Shown: positions 1 through 8,098 of the stretch, piece by piece
Position numbering within the stretch: position 1 is the first letter of the stretch
Layout of the letters: each line of letters opens with the position of its first letter
From: G965233625 sp965233625
GTDB lineage: Bacteria; Planctomycetota; Planctomycetia; Pirellulales; Pirellulaceae
Assembly: GCA_965233625.1 (NCBI GenBank)
Contig: OZ247499.1
Location: 2,170,001-2,234,000, forward strand
Reading direction: 5' to 3'
Length of the DNA: 64,000 nucleotides
Position numbers and translations under genes: made by a program
Notes under the pieces: generated by a model
The model's input: the letters and a program-made list of their open reading frames with translations, nothing else
Databases searched by the model: none
What the model was told of the DNA's origin: nothing

Positions 1-60
1 ATGCGCGTGTCGTGGCTTGCGGACAATTTGCGGACACCGCATCATTCGCAGGGCGATGAC

Positions 61-1287
61 ATGGCATCTTTAGAGTTGCGCGGGAAAACGTACTCAATCG
101 TGTTCCGATATGGTGGGAGGAAGATAACACGTTCTCTCAAGACCAGAGATATCAAAGAGGCACAGTCCAGGCTTTCACGGCTGGAAGAAAATCTCCGCCT
201 GGTGGATGCTGGGCGTTTGACGCTGCCCCTGCAAGCAGACGTGGCCACTTTTCTGCTATCCGATGGCAAGATCGAACAGAAGCCTGTCCTGCGTTCCCTA
301 ACCCTCGGCGCTGCTTTCTCCCAATTCTTTGATGCCATTCCATCGAAGTCACTGGAGAAAACAACACTCGATGGAATGCAGATACACCGCAGGCATCTTG
401 AGCGGCTGCTTGGGGAAAAACGTACCCTCCAGACACTTGCGCTGAGCGACTTACAACTTTACGTCAACACTCGTTGCGACGAACCGGGACAACGTGGCGG
501 GACGGTCGGTCCTAACACGATCAATAAGGAGTTGACGACACTTCGCTCACTCTGGCATTGGGCAGTCAATGCCGGTTTGCTGCAAGGAGATTTGCCCCGG
601 AAAGGAATACGTCTGCCAAAGGGGAAAGAGAGGCCGCCGTTTCAGACGTGGGATGAGATTGAGACCCAGACGGCTGGTTTGGACGAAAATGAGCAGAAAG
701 AGCTTTGGGACTGCCTGTACTTACGGCTCAGCGAGATCGAGGAACTTCTCAAACACGTGAAGAAAACGGCGAATCATCCGTTCACTCACCCGATGTTTGT
801 GGCGGCGGCACACACTGGTGCACGCCGTAGTGAATTGCTCAGATCTCGGCTTGGGGACATCTACAAGGACTTCATTGTGATCCGTGAACGTAAAAGAAAG
901 CATGGCCATGAGACAACCCGGCGTGTGCCACTTTCGACAACGTTGCGCAGTGTGTTGGATAACTGGCTCAAGGAACACCCAGGCGGGCCGCACACCTTCT
1001 GTTTGGCGGCTGGTACTCCACGTTCACGAAACGGCAAGGAGATTCGGCCAATATCCCGCGACGCCGCCAACGACCACTTTAAGCGGCCATTGGCAAACAG
1101 TCGATGGTCTGTTGTCCGGGGCTGGCATTGCTTCCGACATTCATTCATCAGTAATTTAGCGTCGAGCGGCGTAGACCAAAGACTGATCGATGAGTTTGTC
1201 GGACACACGAGTGAGGAAGTGAAACGCAGGTATCGACACCTCTTACCAGATGTTAAGCAACAAGCTATCCGATCCGTTTTGGGATAG
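61..1287 (+). CDS. Tyrosine recombinase (phage-type integrase)
   Basis: Site-specific recombinase that would integrate or excise the element, or resolve it. About 408 aa from the chosen ATG. The N-terminal ~60 residues resemble an arm-type DNA-binding domain, followed by a SAM-like core-binding region and a C-terminal catalytic domain. The catalytic set is complete: Arg255 in GARRSE, His356 and Arg359 in HCFRH, His382 in GHTS and nucleophile Tyr391 in RRYRHL. An in-frame ATG at position 1 would add 20 residues, and the frame could extend past the edge; I prefer 61 because the conserved-looking fold starts there. A 9-bp direct repeat (ttgcggaca, 17-25 and 28-36) lies just upstream. The 3' end overlaps a convergent excisionase-like gene, a usual int/xis arrangement. 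Confidence 0.9.
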   Translation: MASLELRGKTYSIVFRYGGRKITRSLKTRDIKEAQSRLSRLEENLRLVDAGRLTLPLQADVATFLLSDGKIEQKPVLRSLTLGAAFSQFFDAIPSKSLEKTTLDGMQIHRRHLERLLGEKRTLQTLALSDLQLYVNTRCDEPGQRGGTVGPNTINKELTTLRSLWHWAVNAGLLQGDLPRKGIRLPKGKERPPFQTWDEIETQTAGLDENEQKELWDCLYLRLSEIEELLKHVKKTANHPFTHPMFVAAAHTGARRSELLRSRLGDIYKDFIVIRERKRKHGHETTRRVPLSTTLRSVLDNWLKEHPGGPHTFCLAAGTPRSRNGKEIRPISRDAANDHFKRPLANSRWSVVRGWHCFRHSFISNLASSGVDQRLIDEFVGHTSEEVKRRYRHLLPDVKQQAIRSVLG

Positions 1288-1543
1288 GCAGCGGTCCTTC
1301 GTTAAGCACACGTTGCAGCTCATCGTGACTGATCCGCCATTCCATGGAACCGCCACAGCCGACGTGGCTTTTATCCGCTTGCACGCGACCTAAACGGCAC
1401 CACTCACGGACGGTGTACTCGGAGCGGGAGACAATCTCCGCCACCTCGGCGGTCGTGTAAAACTCTTTGGTTGTTCTCTGCTGCTGCATCTCGATCAGCA
1501 GATTCTCAATGCGATCCAGCCGGTTAAGGATGTGGTCAATCAT
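1265..1543 (-). CDS. Excisionase-like helix-turn-helix protein
   Basis: A 92-aa DNA-binding protein. After a short N-terminal helix (about residues 1-20) comes a MerR-like winged helix typical of the excisionase/HTH_17 family: FYTTAEVAEIVSRSEYTVREW, then a wing ending in WRISHDELQRVL. The start at 1543 is chosen because GAGGAG sits 7 bases ahead of it; the upstream in-frame start lacks this. It overlaps the integrase tail by 23 bp in convergent orientation, so a role as directionality factor or repressor of the integrase is likely. Both are inferred from family and context. Confidence 0.75.
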   Translation of the reverse strand: MIDHILNRLDRIENLLIEMQQQRTTKEFYTTAEVAEIVSRSEYTVREWCRLGRVQADKSHVGCGGSMEWRISHDELQRVLNEGPLPIPKRIG

Positions 1544-1620
1544 ATCGGGTCTCCTCGCGAAAGATGAAAGGGCCATCCATGCCAGATCGGTTAAGCAGCC
1601 ATTAGTTTGGCCTTGGTCGA

Positions 1621-1983
1621 CTATTTTTGTTGTGAAGCCAGGTTCTGCATAATCTCGTCATATTCACGCGAGATTTCATCCTGCTCTTGCGGCGTAAGCT
1701 GGTCGGCGACTTCCATGAGTTTGTCGAGTTTCTCCAGCCAGGCGACCGCGAAGCGGTTGACCAGGTCCTCGAGCTCTTCGCCAAGCGTTCTGCCGGATTC
1801 CTGACTAAATTCCTGTGCCCAGCCGGTAAGCTGCTCTGGAGTAAGGCCACCGCGTTCCGTCAGGAAACGGTAATTCTTCCAGTTGTAGGCGAACATGCGG
1901 AAGGGCTGGGGTGTTGCCATGCCTGGCATGGGCAGCATGCGGACTTCATGCTGCAAACTATTTTCGATTTCCTGATCGGTCAT
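1621..1983 (-). CDS. Hypothetical protein, end of the tubulin-VirD4 operon
   Basis: About 120 aa with no family I recognise. It is rich in Glu and Gln, with a predicted helical C-terminal half (LTPEQL, LTPQEQDEISREYDEIM) and no signal or membrane segment, so probably a soluble cytoplasmic helical protein. Two ATGs compete, at 1992 and 1983; the second has GAGAG at a better distance. It lies about 50 bp after the coiled-coil gene on the same strand and looks like the last gene of the long minus-strand operon. Confidence 0.55.
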   Translation of the reverse strand: MTDQEIENSLQHEVRMLPMPGMATPQPFRMFAYNWKNYRFLTERGGLTPEQLTGWAQEFSQESGRTLGEELEDLVNRFAVAWLEKLDKLMEVADQLTPQEQDEISREYDEIMQNLASQQK

Positions 1984-2039
1984 AAATTCCATCTCTCTAT
2001 TACAGTATCAGAGAAAGCCTAACCGGCGCAAATTTGAGC

Positions 2040-2369
2040 CTAACGGTGCCGGTTGAAGGTCTGTTTCAAGGCGTGTTTATTGTGGGCCATCGTAAACACG
2101 CGCTTCATGCGTTTCGCGGTCGCCTTGCGGTGAAGTTCCAGATGCTGCTTGAGTGACCGGGCGACAAGCTGGTCCTTCCGGGCATCCACGTTCGATGGCG
2201 TGCCGGACTTAGAAAGGTCCAGAGTGTTACGGATCTGTGACAACTTCTGACGGTCTTCAGCAATTTTCTCCTTCAGCGTTTTCGTCTGCTTCTGGTCCTG
2301 TTTCCTGGCTGTTATCTCATCAGCCGCCTTTTTGAATTGCTGCTCAATATCCGTTTTCTTGGGGTCCAT
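2040..2369 (-). CDS. Small basic coiled-coil protein
   Basis: About 109 aa from the start at 2369, which overlaps the end of the upstream membrane-protein gene. The protein is highly charged and lysine-rich, with one long predicted coiled coil (roughly residues 5-50, e.g. KTKTLKEKIAEDRQKLSQI) and a basic tail ending in FNRHR. No enzyme motif is visible. The overlap suggests translational coupling, and the basic charge would fit nucleic-acid binding or a structural role beside the VirD4-like ATPase; this is inference. Confidence 0.55.
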   Translation of the reverse strand: MDPKKTDIEQQFKKAADEITARKQDQKQTKTLKEKIAEDRQKLSQIRNTLDLSKSGTPSNVDARKDQLVARSLKQHLELHRKATAKRMKRVFTMAHNKHALKQTFNRHR

Positions 2370-2715
2370 TGCGGTTGGCTCCAGATGAACTTGAAGTGAA
2401 GTAGCGCCAGAGATCCACGGCGACTTCGGTAGCGGGAACGAAGATGATGATGGGGCAGCCGCCGGAGCCATTGCCATATTCGCCGGCCACAACATACTTG
2501 CGTCCCGTCACACTCCAGTAGCAGCCGTTAGTGACATATTTGTTGCCGCCGGGCAGGGGTTTGTAGCTATATGTGACCCGGAGGTACGGGAAACCAAAAA
2601 CACCCAGGAACACGGCAAGCAGAACGATGGTGACGATCCAGGAACGAAGACGACGACGGCGGATCCGGCGGATATCATCCAGCGGTCCCGCCACGAACAG
2701 GTGGTTACCGGCCAT
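2344..2715 (-). CDS. Single-pass membrane protein next to VirD4-like ATPase
   Basis: About 123 aa. A cluster of arginines (residues ~16-25) precedes one hydrophobic helix (about 26-46, WIVTIVLLAVFLGVFGF), giving an N-in, C-out topology by the positive-inside rule. The outer part is Tyr/Gly-rich and ends in a Ser/Asn stretch. The start at 2715 lies 4 bases after the stop of the ATPase gene, so the two are surely co-transcribed. It could be a membrane anchor for the ATPase, whose own N-terminus has no membrane segment. No known family recognised. Confidence 0.6.
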   Translation of the reverse strand: MAGNHLFVAGPLDDIRRIRRRRLRSWIVTIVLLAVFLGVFGFPYLRVTYSYKPLPGGNKYVTNGCYWSVTGRKYVVAGEYGNGSGGCPIIIFVPATEVAVDLWRYFTSSSSGANRNGPQENGY

Positions 2716-2719
2716 AACA

Positions 2720-4135
2720 TTAATCCTCCACGTAGGGATTGAGACCTTCACCCAGAACACGCCAGTAGGGCTTCTCCCAGAACGGCGTGCGGGTGGTGAT
2801 GAACGGGTTCAACTGGCCATGGAAAATGATGTTCTTATCACCCCCAAGCGTGCGGATTTCGGAAGATGCAAGCATGTCGCGACTTTCGTGAGAGATGCTA
2901 TACGATCCATCCATCTCCTGACGACGGTTGCGGGACATCGAAGCCGAAGCACGCTTGCCTAACATTTCTGACAGCAGCTTCTGCGTCTCGAGATCGCCCG
3001 TATCCATCGCGACGATGGTCGTGCTGTTCGACAGGATGGAGCGTTTCCCAGCTGGGCCATAGCAGTCGAGCTGCCCCAGGTCCTGGAAAACGAGAGTGAT
3101 CTTCAGGTGATTCTTCCGGTAAAGTGCGATAAAACGAGGAAGCCCTGGCACCGCACATTTCCCCGGTTCGCCCGTCATATTTCCCGCTTCATCAAGTAGA
3201 AAATGAACGGATCGCCTCCGGGGGTCCCGGCCGACGTATTCCATCAGGAAGCTCACGGTCGTACCCAGCCATGCGCTATGGGTGCCCATGTAGGCATTGG
3301 GCATCATGATGTAGCCCGTCATCGCTTCTTTTTTCTTCATGTCGCGCGGATCGAAGCCTGGCTCTTTGGAGACATGCTTGCCAAGCGGTCCATACTGATC
3401 GTAGATTTCGAGTCCGATCTGCGCGGTTGAGAGGCTTGCCGCAGCTTGCTCGGGGGCTGTCGTGAAGACACCCGCGAGGCTATGGCCGTAATGGCTCAGC
3501 AGGCCACCGAACGCGTCCTCATACGAAGCCATCTCCGCGCACCGGTCGAGGATCTGATCGGGTGAGGCCATCAGCTGTGAAGCTATCGTGGCGGCACTCG
3601 GAGTTTCTCCCTTCGCAAACGCCAGCAGTGCGAAACTGCTAACAAGCACCTGCCCTGTGCGCTGAAAAAACCTGTTGGTCGCATTCATTTTCGCATCAGC
3701 CATGAGAAATAGGCTGGTGCGCATGGAGATTTCGTCTTTGACAGTTTCAGGCTTTGCCAAAGGGTCGACAGAGCCGTAAAGGTTCAGTCCAGCGTCTTTA
3801 ACCTCAACGCCGAGCATTTCGCTCACTTCTTCCGGCCAACCGCAGAGTATGCGGATCTGCGACGTACGGCTACGGGCTTTTACGGTTTGACAATATATTT
3901 CTCCAGAGGGATCAAAAATCCAGAAACTCTCGTCTGGATTTTCGTAAAGGGTAGGCACGATCAGTGAGCTTGTCTTGCCACAGCCCGGCTGGCCGAAGAT
4001 TGTCGTCGCTCCGCCAAGGGAATCCACCCAGATGTCGTACTCGACACCGTTCTCATTAATGAAACCCAGTATGACTCCCTTACGTGGCTTACGAGATTCA
4101 CGTCCCTGTTTTCTTCGTCGAAGTCGTGCAAGCAT
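2720..4135 (-). CDS. VirD4/TraG-type coupling ATPase
   Basis: A 471-aa ATPase of the type IV coupling protein / FtsK-HerA superfamily, which moves DNA or protein substrates to a secretion channel. Walker A is GQPGCGKTS at residues 48-56. Walker B is HFLLDEAGN at about 311-319, with Asp315-Glu316. A later conserved stretch (FIALYRKNHLKITLVFQDLGQ) matches the family pattern before sensor region 'ILSNSTTIV'. Unlike classical VirD4 it has no N-terminal transmembrane pair. The ATG at 4135 has GGAG 7 bases upstream. Its N-terminus is duplicated in the gene just ahead of it. Neighbours include a tubulin-like GTPase and a VWA protein rather than VirB genes, so its job may not be ordinary conjugation. 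Confidence 0.88.
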   Translation of the reverse strand: MLARLRRRKQGRESRKPRKGVILGFINENGVEYDIWVDSLGGATTIFGQPGCGKTSSLIVPTLYENPDESFWIFDPSGEIYCQTVKARSRTSQIRILCGWPEEVSEMLGVEVKDAGLNLYGSVDPLAKPETVKDEISMRTSLFLMADAKMNATNRFFQRTGQVLVSSFALLAFAKGETPSAATIASQLMASPDQILDRCAEMASYEDAFGGLLSHYGHSLAGVFTTAPEQAAASLSTAQIGLEIYDQYGPLGKHVSKEPGFDPRDMKKKEAMTGYIMMPNAYMGTHSAWLGTTVSFLMEYVGRDPRRRSVHFLLDEAGNMTGEPGKCAVPGLPRFIALYRKNHLKITLVFQDLGQLDCYGPAGKRSILSNSTTIVAMDTGDLETQKLLSEMLGKRASASMSRNRRQEMDGSYSISHESRDMLASSEIRTLGGDKNIIFHGQLNPFITTRTPFWEKPYWRVLGEGLNPYVED

Positions 4136-4139
4136 CGCG

Positions 4140-4331
4140 CTACTCCTTTCCGATAAGGCCCAGAATCAGATCGACGGTCTTTCCACTGCCCGGCAAGCTA
4201 GTGATCGTTGTCACACCATCCTCCCCATCGACCCAGATCTCGTACTTCCGGCCATCCTCTACATAGACACCCATGAAAACTCCCTTAGGCAACGGACATT
4301 CCTTGTCTGGCTTAGTTTTTCTTGTAGCCAC
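4140..4331 (-). CDS. 63-aa Walker-A mini-protein, copy of VirD4-like N-terminus
   Basis: A short protein starting at a GTG with AAGGAG 7 bases upstream, so it is probably translated. It aligns over nearly its whole length with the first ~65 residues of the following ATPase: LPKGVFMGVYVEDGRKYEIW against KPRKGVILGFINENGVEYDIW, and SLPGSGKT against GQPGCGKT. It ends right after the P-loop, with no Walker B. It may be a relic of tandem duplication or a regulatory subunit that pairs with the full ATPase. The stop lies 4 bases before the ATPase start. Confidence 0.65.
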   Translation of the reverse strand: MATRKTKPDKECPLPKGVFMGVYVEDGRKYEIWVDGEDGVTTITSLPGSGKTVDLILGLIGKE

Positions 4332-4333
4332 GG

Positions 4334-4645
4334 CTATTCTCCTTCCCGGTAAACACCCAATCCTGCCGCCTTCATCTCGGCGACAGTCGCCATCCGCGAC
4401 GTGCCTTTATTCAGCGCCGCCGCCTCAAATTCCTGTTGCTGCCGCTTCAGCGCCCGAAGGTCATCCCATTCATTCCAGGCCCGCAGCACGAACCGCAAAC
4501 AGAACGCTGCCGGTATCACGCAGAGCCAGCGGTATCCACCGCCTCCACCGCTAGAGAAACGATAAACTGCATAGGTGGAGACAGCGGCGAACACGGCCAG
4601 CAAGAAGGCCGATAGTGGGGCCGGAACGGTTTTACGTTGATTCAC
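4334..4645 (-). CDS. Small membrane protein with two membrane helices
   Basis: A 103-aa protein starting at a GTG preceded by GAGGAG. Two hydrophobic segments, about residues 10-30 (LSAFLLAVFAAVSTYAVY) and 39-56, flank a Gly-rich loop; the C-terminal half is soluble and charged with a likely amphipathic helix (LRALKRQQQEFEAAAL). It overlaps the end of the preceding gene by 14 bp and its stop is 2 bases from the next GTG, so it is tightly coupled within the operon. I do not recognise the family; a VirB3-like or inner-membrane accessory role is possible only by position. Confidence 0.6.
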   Translation of the reverse strand: MNQRKTVPAPLSAFLLAVFAAVSTYAVYRFSSGGGGGYRWLCVIPAAFCLRFVLRAWNEWDDLRALKRQQQEFEAAALNKGTSRMATVAEMKAAGLGVYREGE

Positions 4646-4991
4646 GACGGTTACTCCTCTTGTGGTACAGAACGAACTCCAACAGCAGGCCAGCCAGCAG
4701 GATCAGCACCGCAATCGCGCTGTGGCAGTAGCCCAGGCACGCCGCGATCAGGCACACGTAGCCAGGCGTTGAAAAACGCAGGAAGGCTTCCCGGAAGAAC
4801 AGGACCCGCAGACCCGGCAGGCATAATGGCCGGTGCGGGACTTGAGGAATGCACCACCACTCCATCAGACCGCCCGCCAGGACCGCTGATAGAAGGCAGG
4901 CTGCAACCGCCCAGAACGGACGATACGCCTCGGGAAAGCTGGACGCCGATGATAAGATCGTCCAGCCGAGTGTAAGGAACAGCGTACGCAC
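4632..4991 (-). CDS. Polytopic small membrane protein
   Basis: About 119 aa from a GTG at 4991 that has GGAGG 6 bases upstream; an ATG at 5036 would add 15 residues and overlap the promoter side of the gene. Three to four hydrophobic segments are visible (around TLFLTLGWTILSS, FWAVAACLLSAVLAGGL, YVCLIAACLGYC and IAVLILLAGLLLEFVLY), ending in a basic tail. It sits between the VWA gene and another small membrane protein and would form a membrane platform with them. No family recognised. Confidence 0.55.
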   Translation of the reverse strand: MRTLFLTLGWTILSSASSFPEAYRPFWAVAACLLSAVLAGGLMEWWCIPQVPHRPLCLPGLRVLFFREAFLRFSTPGYVCLIAACLGYCHSAIAVLILLAGLLLEFVLYHKRSNRREST

Positions 4992-5037
4992 GACTACCTC
5001 CTCCAGAACATGGGGGAAATCAGAACACGGAACCACT

Positions 5038-7116
5038 TCAGGGCTTCAGTGGCTTCATGGGTAACTTTGGCGCTGCGGTTCCCATAGCACCCGCCGGTTT
5101 ACCGCCTCGCAGCACTCTGAACAGCCCGAAGAGCACCAGCAGGACAATGACCGGCGGCGTGCCCCAGACTGCGGCCCTCATGGCCCAGACGTTAAAGCCA
5201 GCGGGCCGAGTGACACGTACTGTCGCCTGCACGGGTTTCACCATGGCTGCCGACGGCAGGCGGATGTTGACAATGTGGTCCTTGTGCTGGCTGAAAAACA
5301 GCAGGCCAGGCTGGGGCGCGGGAAGCGAAATACTCAGCGGCTTGAGTGGGTGTTTGGCTTCGACGCCATCCAGTTCGAGTTGGAGGTCGCCTATCGTCGG
5401 GGCAGCTTCCTTGGCAATCTGACCGTGAAGGACGGGTTTGATTTTCAGAATTGCGTTGGTCTCGTTACTTTGAAGGGCGATCTTGCTGAAGGGCTTTCCC
5501 GCTTCATTAAACAGCAGCAACTGCGGGGCTTTGATGGGCGGCAACTTGACTTTCAGAGGTTTCTGCGGCGGCTGGAGAATGATTGCCTGATGTTTTGGGG
5601 CCGTCACCGTGAAAAAGAAGGGAATTGTTCGCTCGTCACCATTCGGATTGACCACCGTATCAAGTGAAATCGAAAACGGCTGCCTGCCAGTGGTGAACTC
5701 GTTCGGCTTTACACTTACCCTTCCGGGTCCTGAGCAAATTAGCGTGTTGTCTGGCGACATCGGTCCGTCGACAAAAAGTTCGCAATGAATCGTCGTCCTG
5801 ATGCGCGAAGCGGCGAGGTCCACCCACACTGGCGGGTCGATCCGCTTGACGGTGAACTTCATCGTGGTGATGACGGGGCGAGGCAGCGTCACGGCCGCCA
5901 GCTGTAGCTCCTGGCGCCCCAGTTCGACGGGACGGCCCCAACTTTCATCGAAGGCTGTCACTGTCAGCTTCGGTGTTTCCGGGCTGTTCTGCTCGAACGC
6001 CAACGGGATGCTGGTCTGTTTGCCAACCGTTGAGGTGACATCCGCCGTCGAGATGATTTTCAAACCTTTGGAACTGGTGACTTTGAAAGTCACCGGCAGA
6101 CCCTCGGTTGTGTGGTGGGCCGCAACGGCGCGGACACTCAGTTCCGCGTTCCCTGCTTTCAGTAGCTTCAAAGGATTCTTCCAGCTCGTGTATTCGGCCG
6201 AAGATAGACTGACTGCGAGCGCCGCAATCTGTCGAACTGGCGAAATAGCTACCGCCTTGGTGACACTGGCGAGAATCAGACTTTTGTCGCCGGACGGGGC
6301 GAAGTCGAGCGTAAATGATTTCTTAGCCCCATCTTTCTCGCCCGGCGCCACGGGCATATGAATCCGCGCTTTCGTTACGGAGGCGACGTTAAGCGTCAGC
6401 GGGTTGCTGAGCTTGCTGGGGGCGCGGCAGGTGACTGAGAAGCTGGTGTTCTTATGAACAAGATCCGCCGGGAGAGTGATCCTGACTTCGATTGCCTGCC
6501 ACTTGTTGTCGGGGAAGCGAATCGTCCGCAACGTCTCCACAATGGGCTGCCAGACAACGGCATCGATGTGTCCAACACCCGCGTCAACAACGCTGCTCGA
6601 AAACTTCTGCAATCGGTTCGCCAGCGCGGCGGTGGCGCCGCCCCAGCGTTTGACGACCATTCTGGTCGGTACGCTACTCAGGTCACGCGCCTTGAGAAGC
6701 TTTCCTAGCCGTTCTTCCGACTGGCGCCTGGCTTCGCTGTCTGGATCGTCCCCATCGGTAATGAGCACGACGAGGGCGGACTCTTTATCGAGCTTCTCGA
6801 TCAGGTCGGAAGCGGCATTCAGTCCAGCTGCAATGCTGGTGCCTCCGTTCGCCTGCAACGCTTTCAGAGCTTGAATCGCCTGCGGGCGATCTTCGCAATG
6901 GACGGGCGTAAGCGCCGTACCGGCGAACGGCACCAGGATAAGCGGCGACTGCTTGTTAATCTCGATGTTATTGATCAATTTCTCGCACTCACTCCTGGCG
7001 GTCGCGATATTGCTGCCAGCCATCGAAGTGGAAATGTCGAAGACGATGATCGTGTGCGCAGAGGCTGGCCCTGTCAGGCAGGCCAGCAACAGCAGCAAGG
7101 TAATGATGACTTTCAT
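5038..7116 (-). CDS. Secreted, membrane-anchored von Willebrand A (VWA) protein
   Basis: A 692-aa protein with a cleavable signal peptide (residues 1-20, ending PASA) and a VWA domain directly after it. The metal-ion-dependent adhesion site is intact: Asp27-x-Ser29-x-Ser31 (DISTS), Thr93 in GGTS and Asp121 in LITDGDD. Residues ~230-630 look like successive beta-sandwich domains. A C-terminal transmembrane helix (~648-668, TPPVIVLLVLFGLFRVL) leaves a short basic cytoplasmic tail. The VWA therefore faces the periplasm. The start is preceded by GGAG, 17 bp after the tubulin-like gene. VWA proteins next to FtsZ-like genes are a known type of gene neighbourhood; the exact partner here is unknown. 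Confidence 0.85.
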   Translation of the reverse strand: MKVIITLLLLLACLTGPASAHTIIVFDISTSMAGSNIATARSECEKLINNIEINKQSPLILVPFAGTALTPVHCEDRPQAIQALKALQANGGTSIAAGLNAASDLIEKLDKESALVVLITDGDDPDSEARRQSEERLGKLLKARDLSSVPTRMVVKRWGGATAALANRLQKFSSSVVDAGVGHIDAVVWQPIVETLRTIRFPDNKWQAIEVRITLPADLVHKNTSFSVTCRAPSKLSNPLTLNVASVTKARIHMPVAPGEKDGAKKSFTLDFAPSGDKSLILASVTKAVAISPVRQIAALAVSLSSAEYTSWKNPLKLLKAGNAELSVRAVAAHHTTEGLPVTFKVTSSKGLKIISTADVTSTVGKQTSIPLAFEQNSPETPKLTVTAFDESWGRPVELGRQELQLAAVTLPRPVITTMKFTVKRIDPPVWVDLAASRIRTTIHCELFVDGPMSPDNTLICSGPGRVSVKPNEFTTGRQPFSISLDTVVNPNGDERTIPFFFTVTAPKHQAIILQPPQKPLKVKLPPIKAPQLLLFNEAGKPFSKIALQSNETNAILKIKPVLHGQIAKEAAPTIGDLQLELDGVEAKHPLKPLSISLPAPQPGLLFFSQHKDHIVNIRLPSAAMVKPVQATVRVTRPAGFNVWAMRAAVWGTPPVIVLLVLFGLFRVLRGGKPAGAMGTAAPKLPMKPLKP

Positions 7117-7133
7117 AAAAGTTTCTCCATTGT

Positions 7134-8036
7134 CTAGACGTTGGGGGCAAAAACGATTCCGGGCTTGCCGGTGTACTCACGGTCTTTGCGATACATCGCG
7201 TCGACTTCGCGGGACTTGAATTTCGCGCTGAAAATCAGATCCATGGACAGGCAGCCGCCCATCTCCGCCTCGACGTCGCCAATGGAGCCGAAATGCTTGT
7301 GGCTGTTGCCATTGCCGCACATCACCACATGCGCCACGCAGAGTTCGTTGTTAGAAGCCCGCTTACGTAACAGTTCATTGACGTAATAGTTCGTCAGATA
7401 GGCGTTGGCCTGGATGTTGCGGTTCTGGGGATACTCTGAATTGCGCACATGACACGTGACATCCACCAGATACAGAACGGGAGGCAATAGTTCGATGCCT
7501 TCGCAGCCAAGCAGAATGCGGGCGCGTGTGTCCGGGTCAGCGAGCAGGTAAGGGAGGCAGAGTCCAACCGCCGAACCCGTGCCGCCGCCATTGCTGCCGA
7601 TAATGCGCGGCTGGATCCGTGTGCCGCCGCGTTTCCGCAGCCACGTGATCCGCCGCGTAATGCAATCCGCAATCGAATGCCGCGCGACTTCCATCATAAA
7701 CTGGGTCACATAGCGGCACGTTCCCGCACCGGTGCCCAGCGTGGTGGAGTTGAACTCGCTTTCGTGCCGCGTAAGGATCTCCCGCGCAACCGGCGAAAGG
7801 CGGCTCAATTCAGCCAGATAGGTCTGAATCTTGCTGAACGGGGTGGTGATGTTGAGATACTCGTCCGCGAATTCTAAAGCGGGCGCTCTCGTTTCCTCGT
7901 CAGTATCGATCACCAACGATGATGTCAGCGGGCGGTGTTCTTCTGGTATCGAATCCAGCCGGGCATGCAGATTTCTCTGGATGCCGAGGCCGGTTCCACC
8001 ACCACTAATCAGTAAGTCGGCAGACTGGTTTTCCAC
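7134..8036 (-). CDS. Tubulin/FtsZ-like GTPase
   Basis: A 300-aa protein starting at GTG. The tubulin signature loop is present as GSNGGGTGSAVG (residues 147-158), fitting the GGGTG(S/T)G motif that binds GTP phosphates. A Gly-rich N-terminal loop (LISGGGTGLGI, 9-19) matches the T1 position. Residues 41-46 (LVIDTD) fit the second strand of the fold. It lacks the C-terminal part of canonical FtsZ and belongs with the divergent 'tubulin-like' families. Most planctomycetes lack FtsZ, so a tubulin-like gene on a mobile element is notable. It is flanked by a 508-aa partner and a VWA protein, suggesting a membrane-linked filament or sensor. Function is inferred. Confidence 0.8.
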   Translation of the reverse strand: MENQSADLLISGGGTGLGIQRNLHARLDSIPEEHRPLTSSLVIDTDEETRAPALEFADEYLNITTPFSKIQTYLAELSRLSPVAREILTRHESEFNSTTLGTGAGTCRYVTQFMMEVARHSIADCITRRITWLRKRGGTRIQPRIIGSNGGGTGSAVGLCLPYLLADPDTRARILLGCEGIELLPPVLYLVDVTCHVRNSEYPQNRNIQANAYLTNYYVNELLRKRASNNELCVAHVVMCGNGNSHKHFGSIGDVEAEMGGCLSMDLIFSAKFKSREVDAMYRKDREYTGKPGIVFAPNV

Positions 8037-8098
8037 GGTTGAAGTTCCTCTTTCAAAGGTTGAGAGGTAAGCGATGCCGCCAAGTCTCTCCGGCTGGT

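Noticed and set aside
5801..6361. 186-codon plus-strand frame inside the VWA gene
   Set aside because: Antisense to a strong gene with signal peptide and VWA motifs; Arg/Ser-rich translation.
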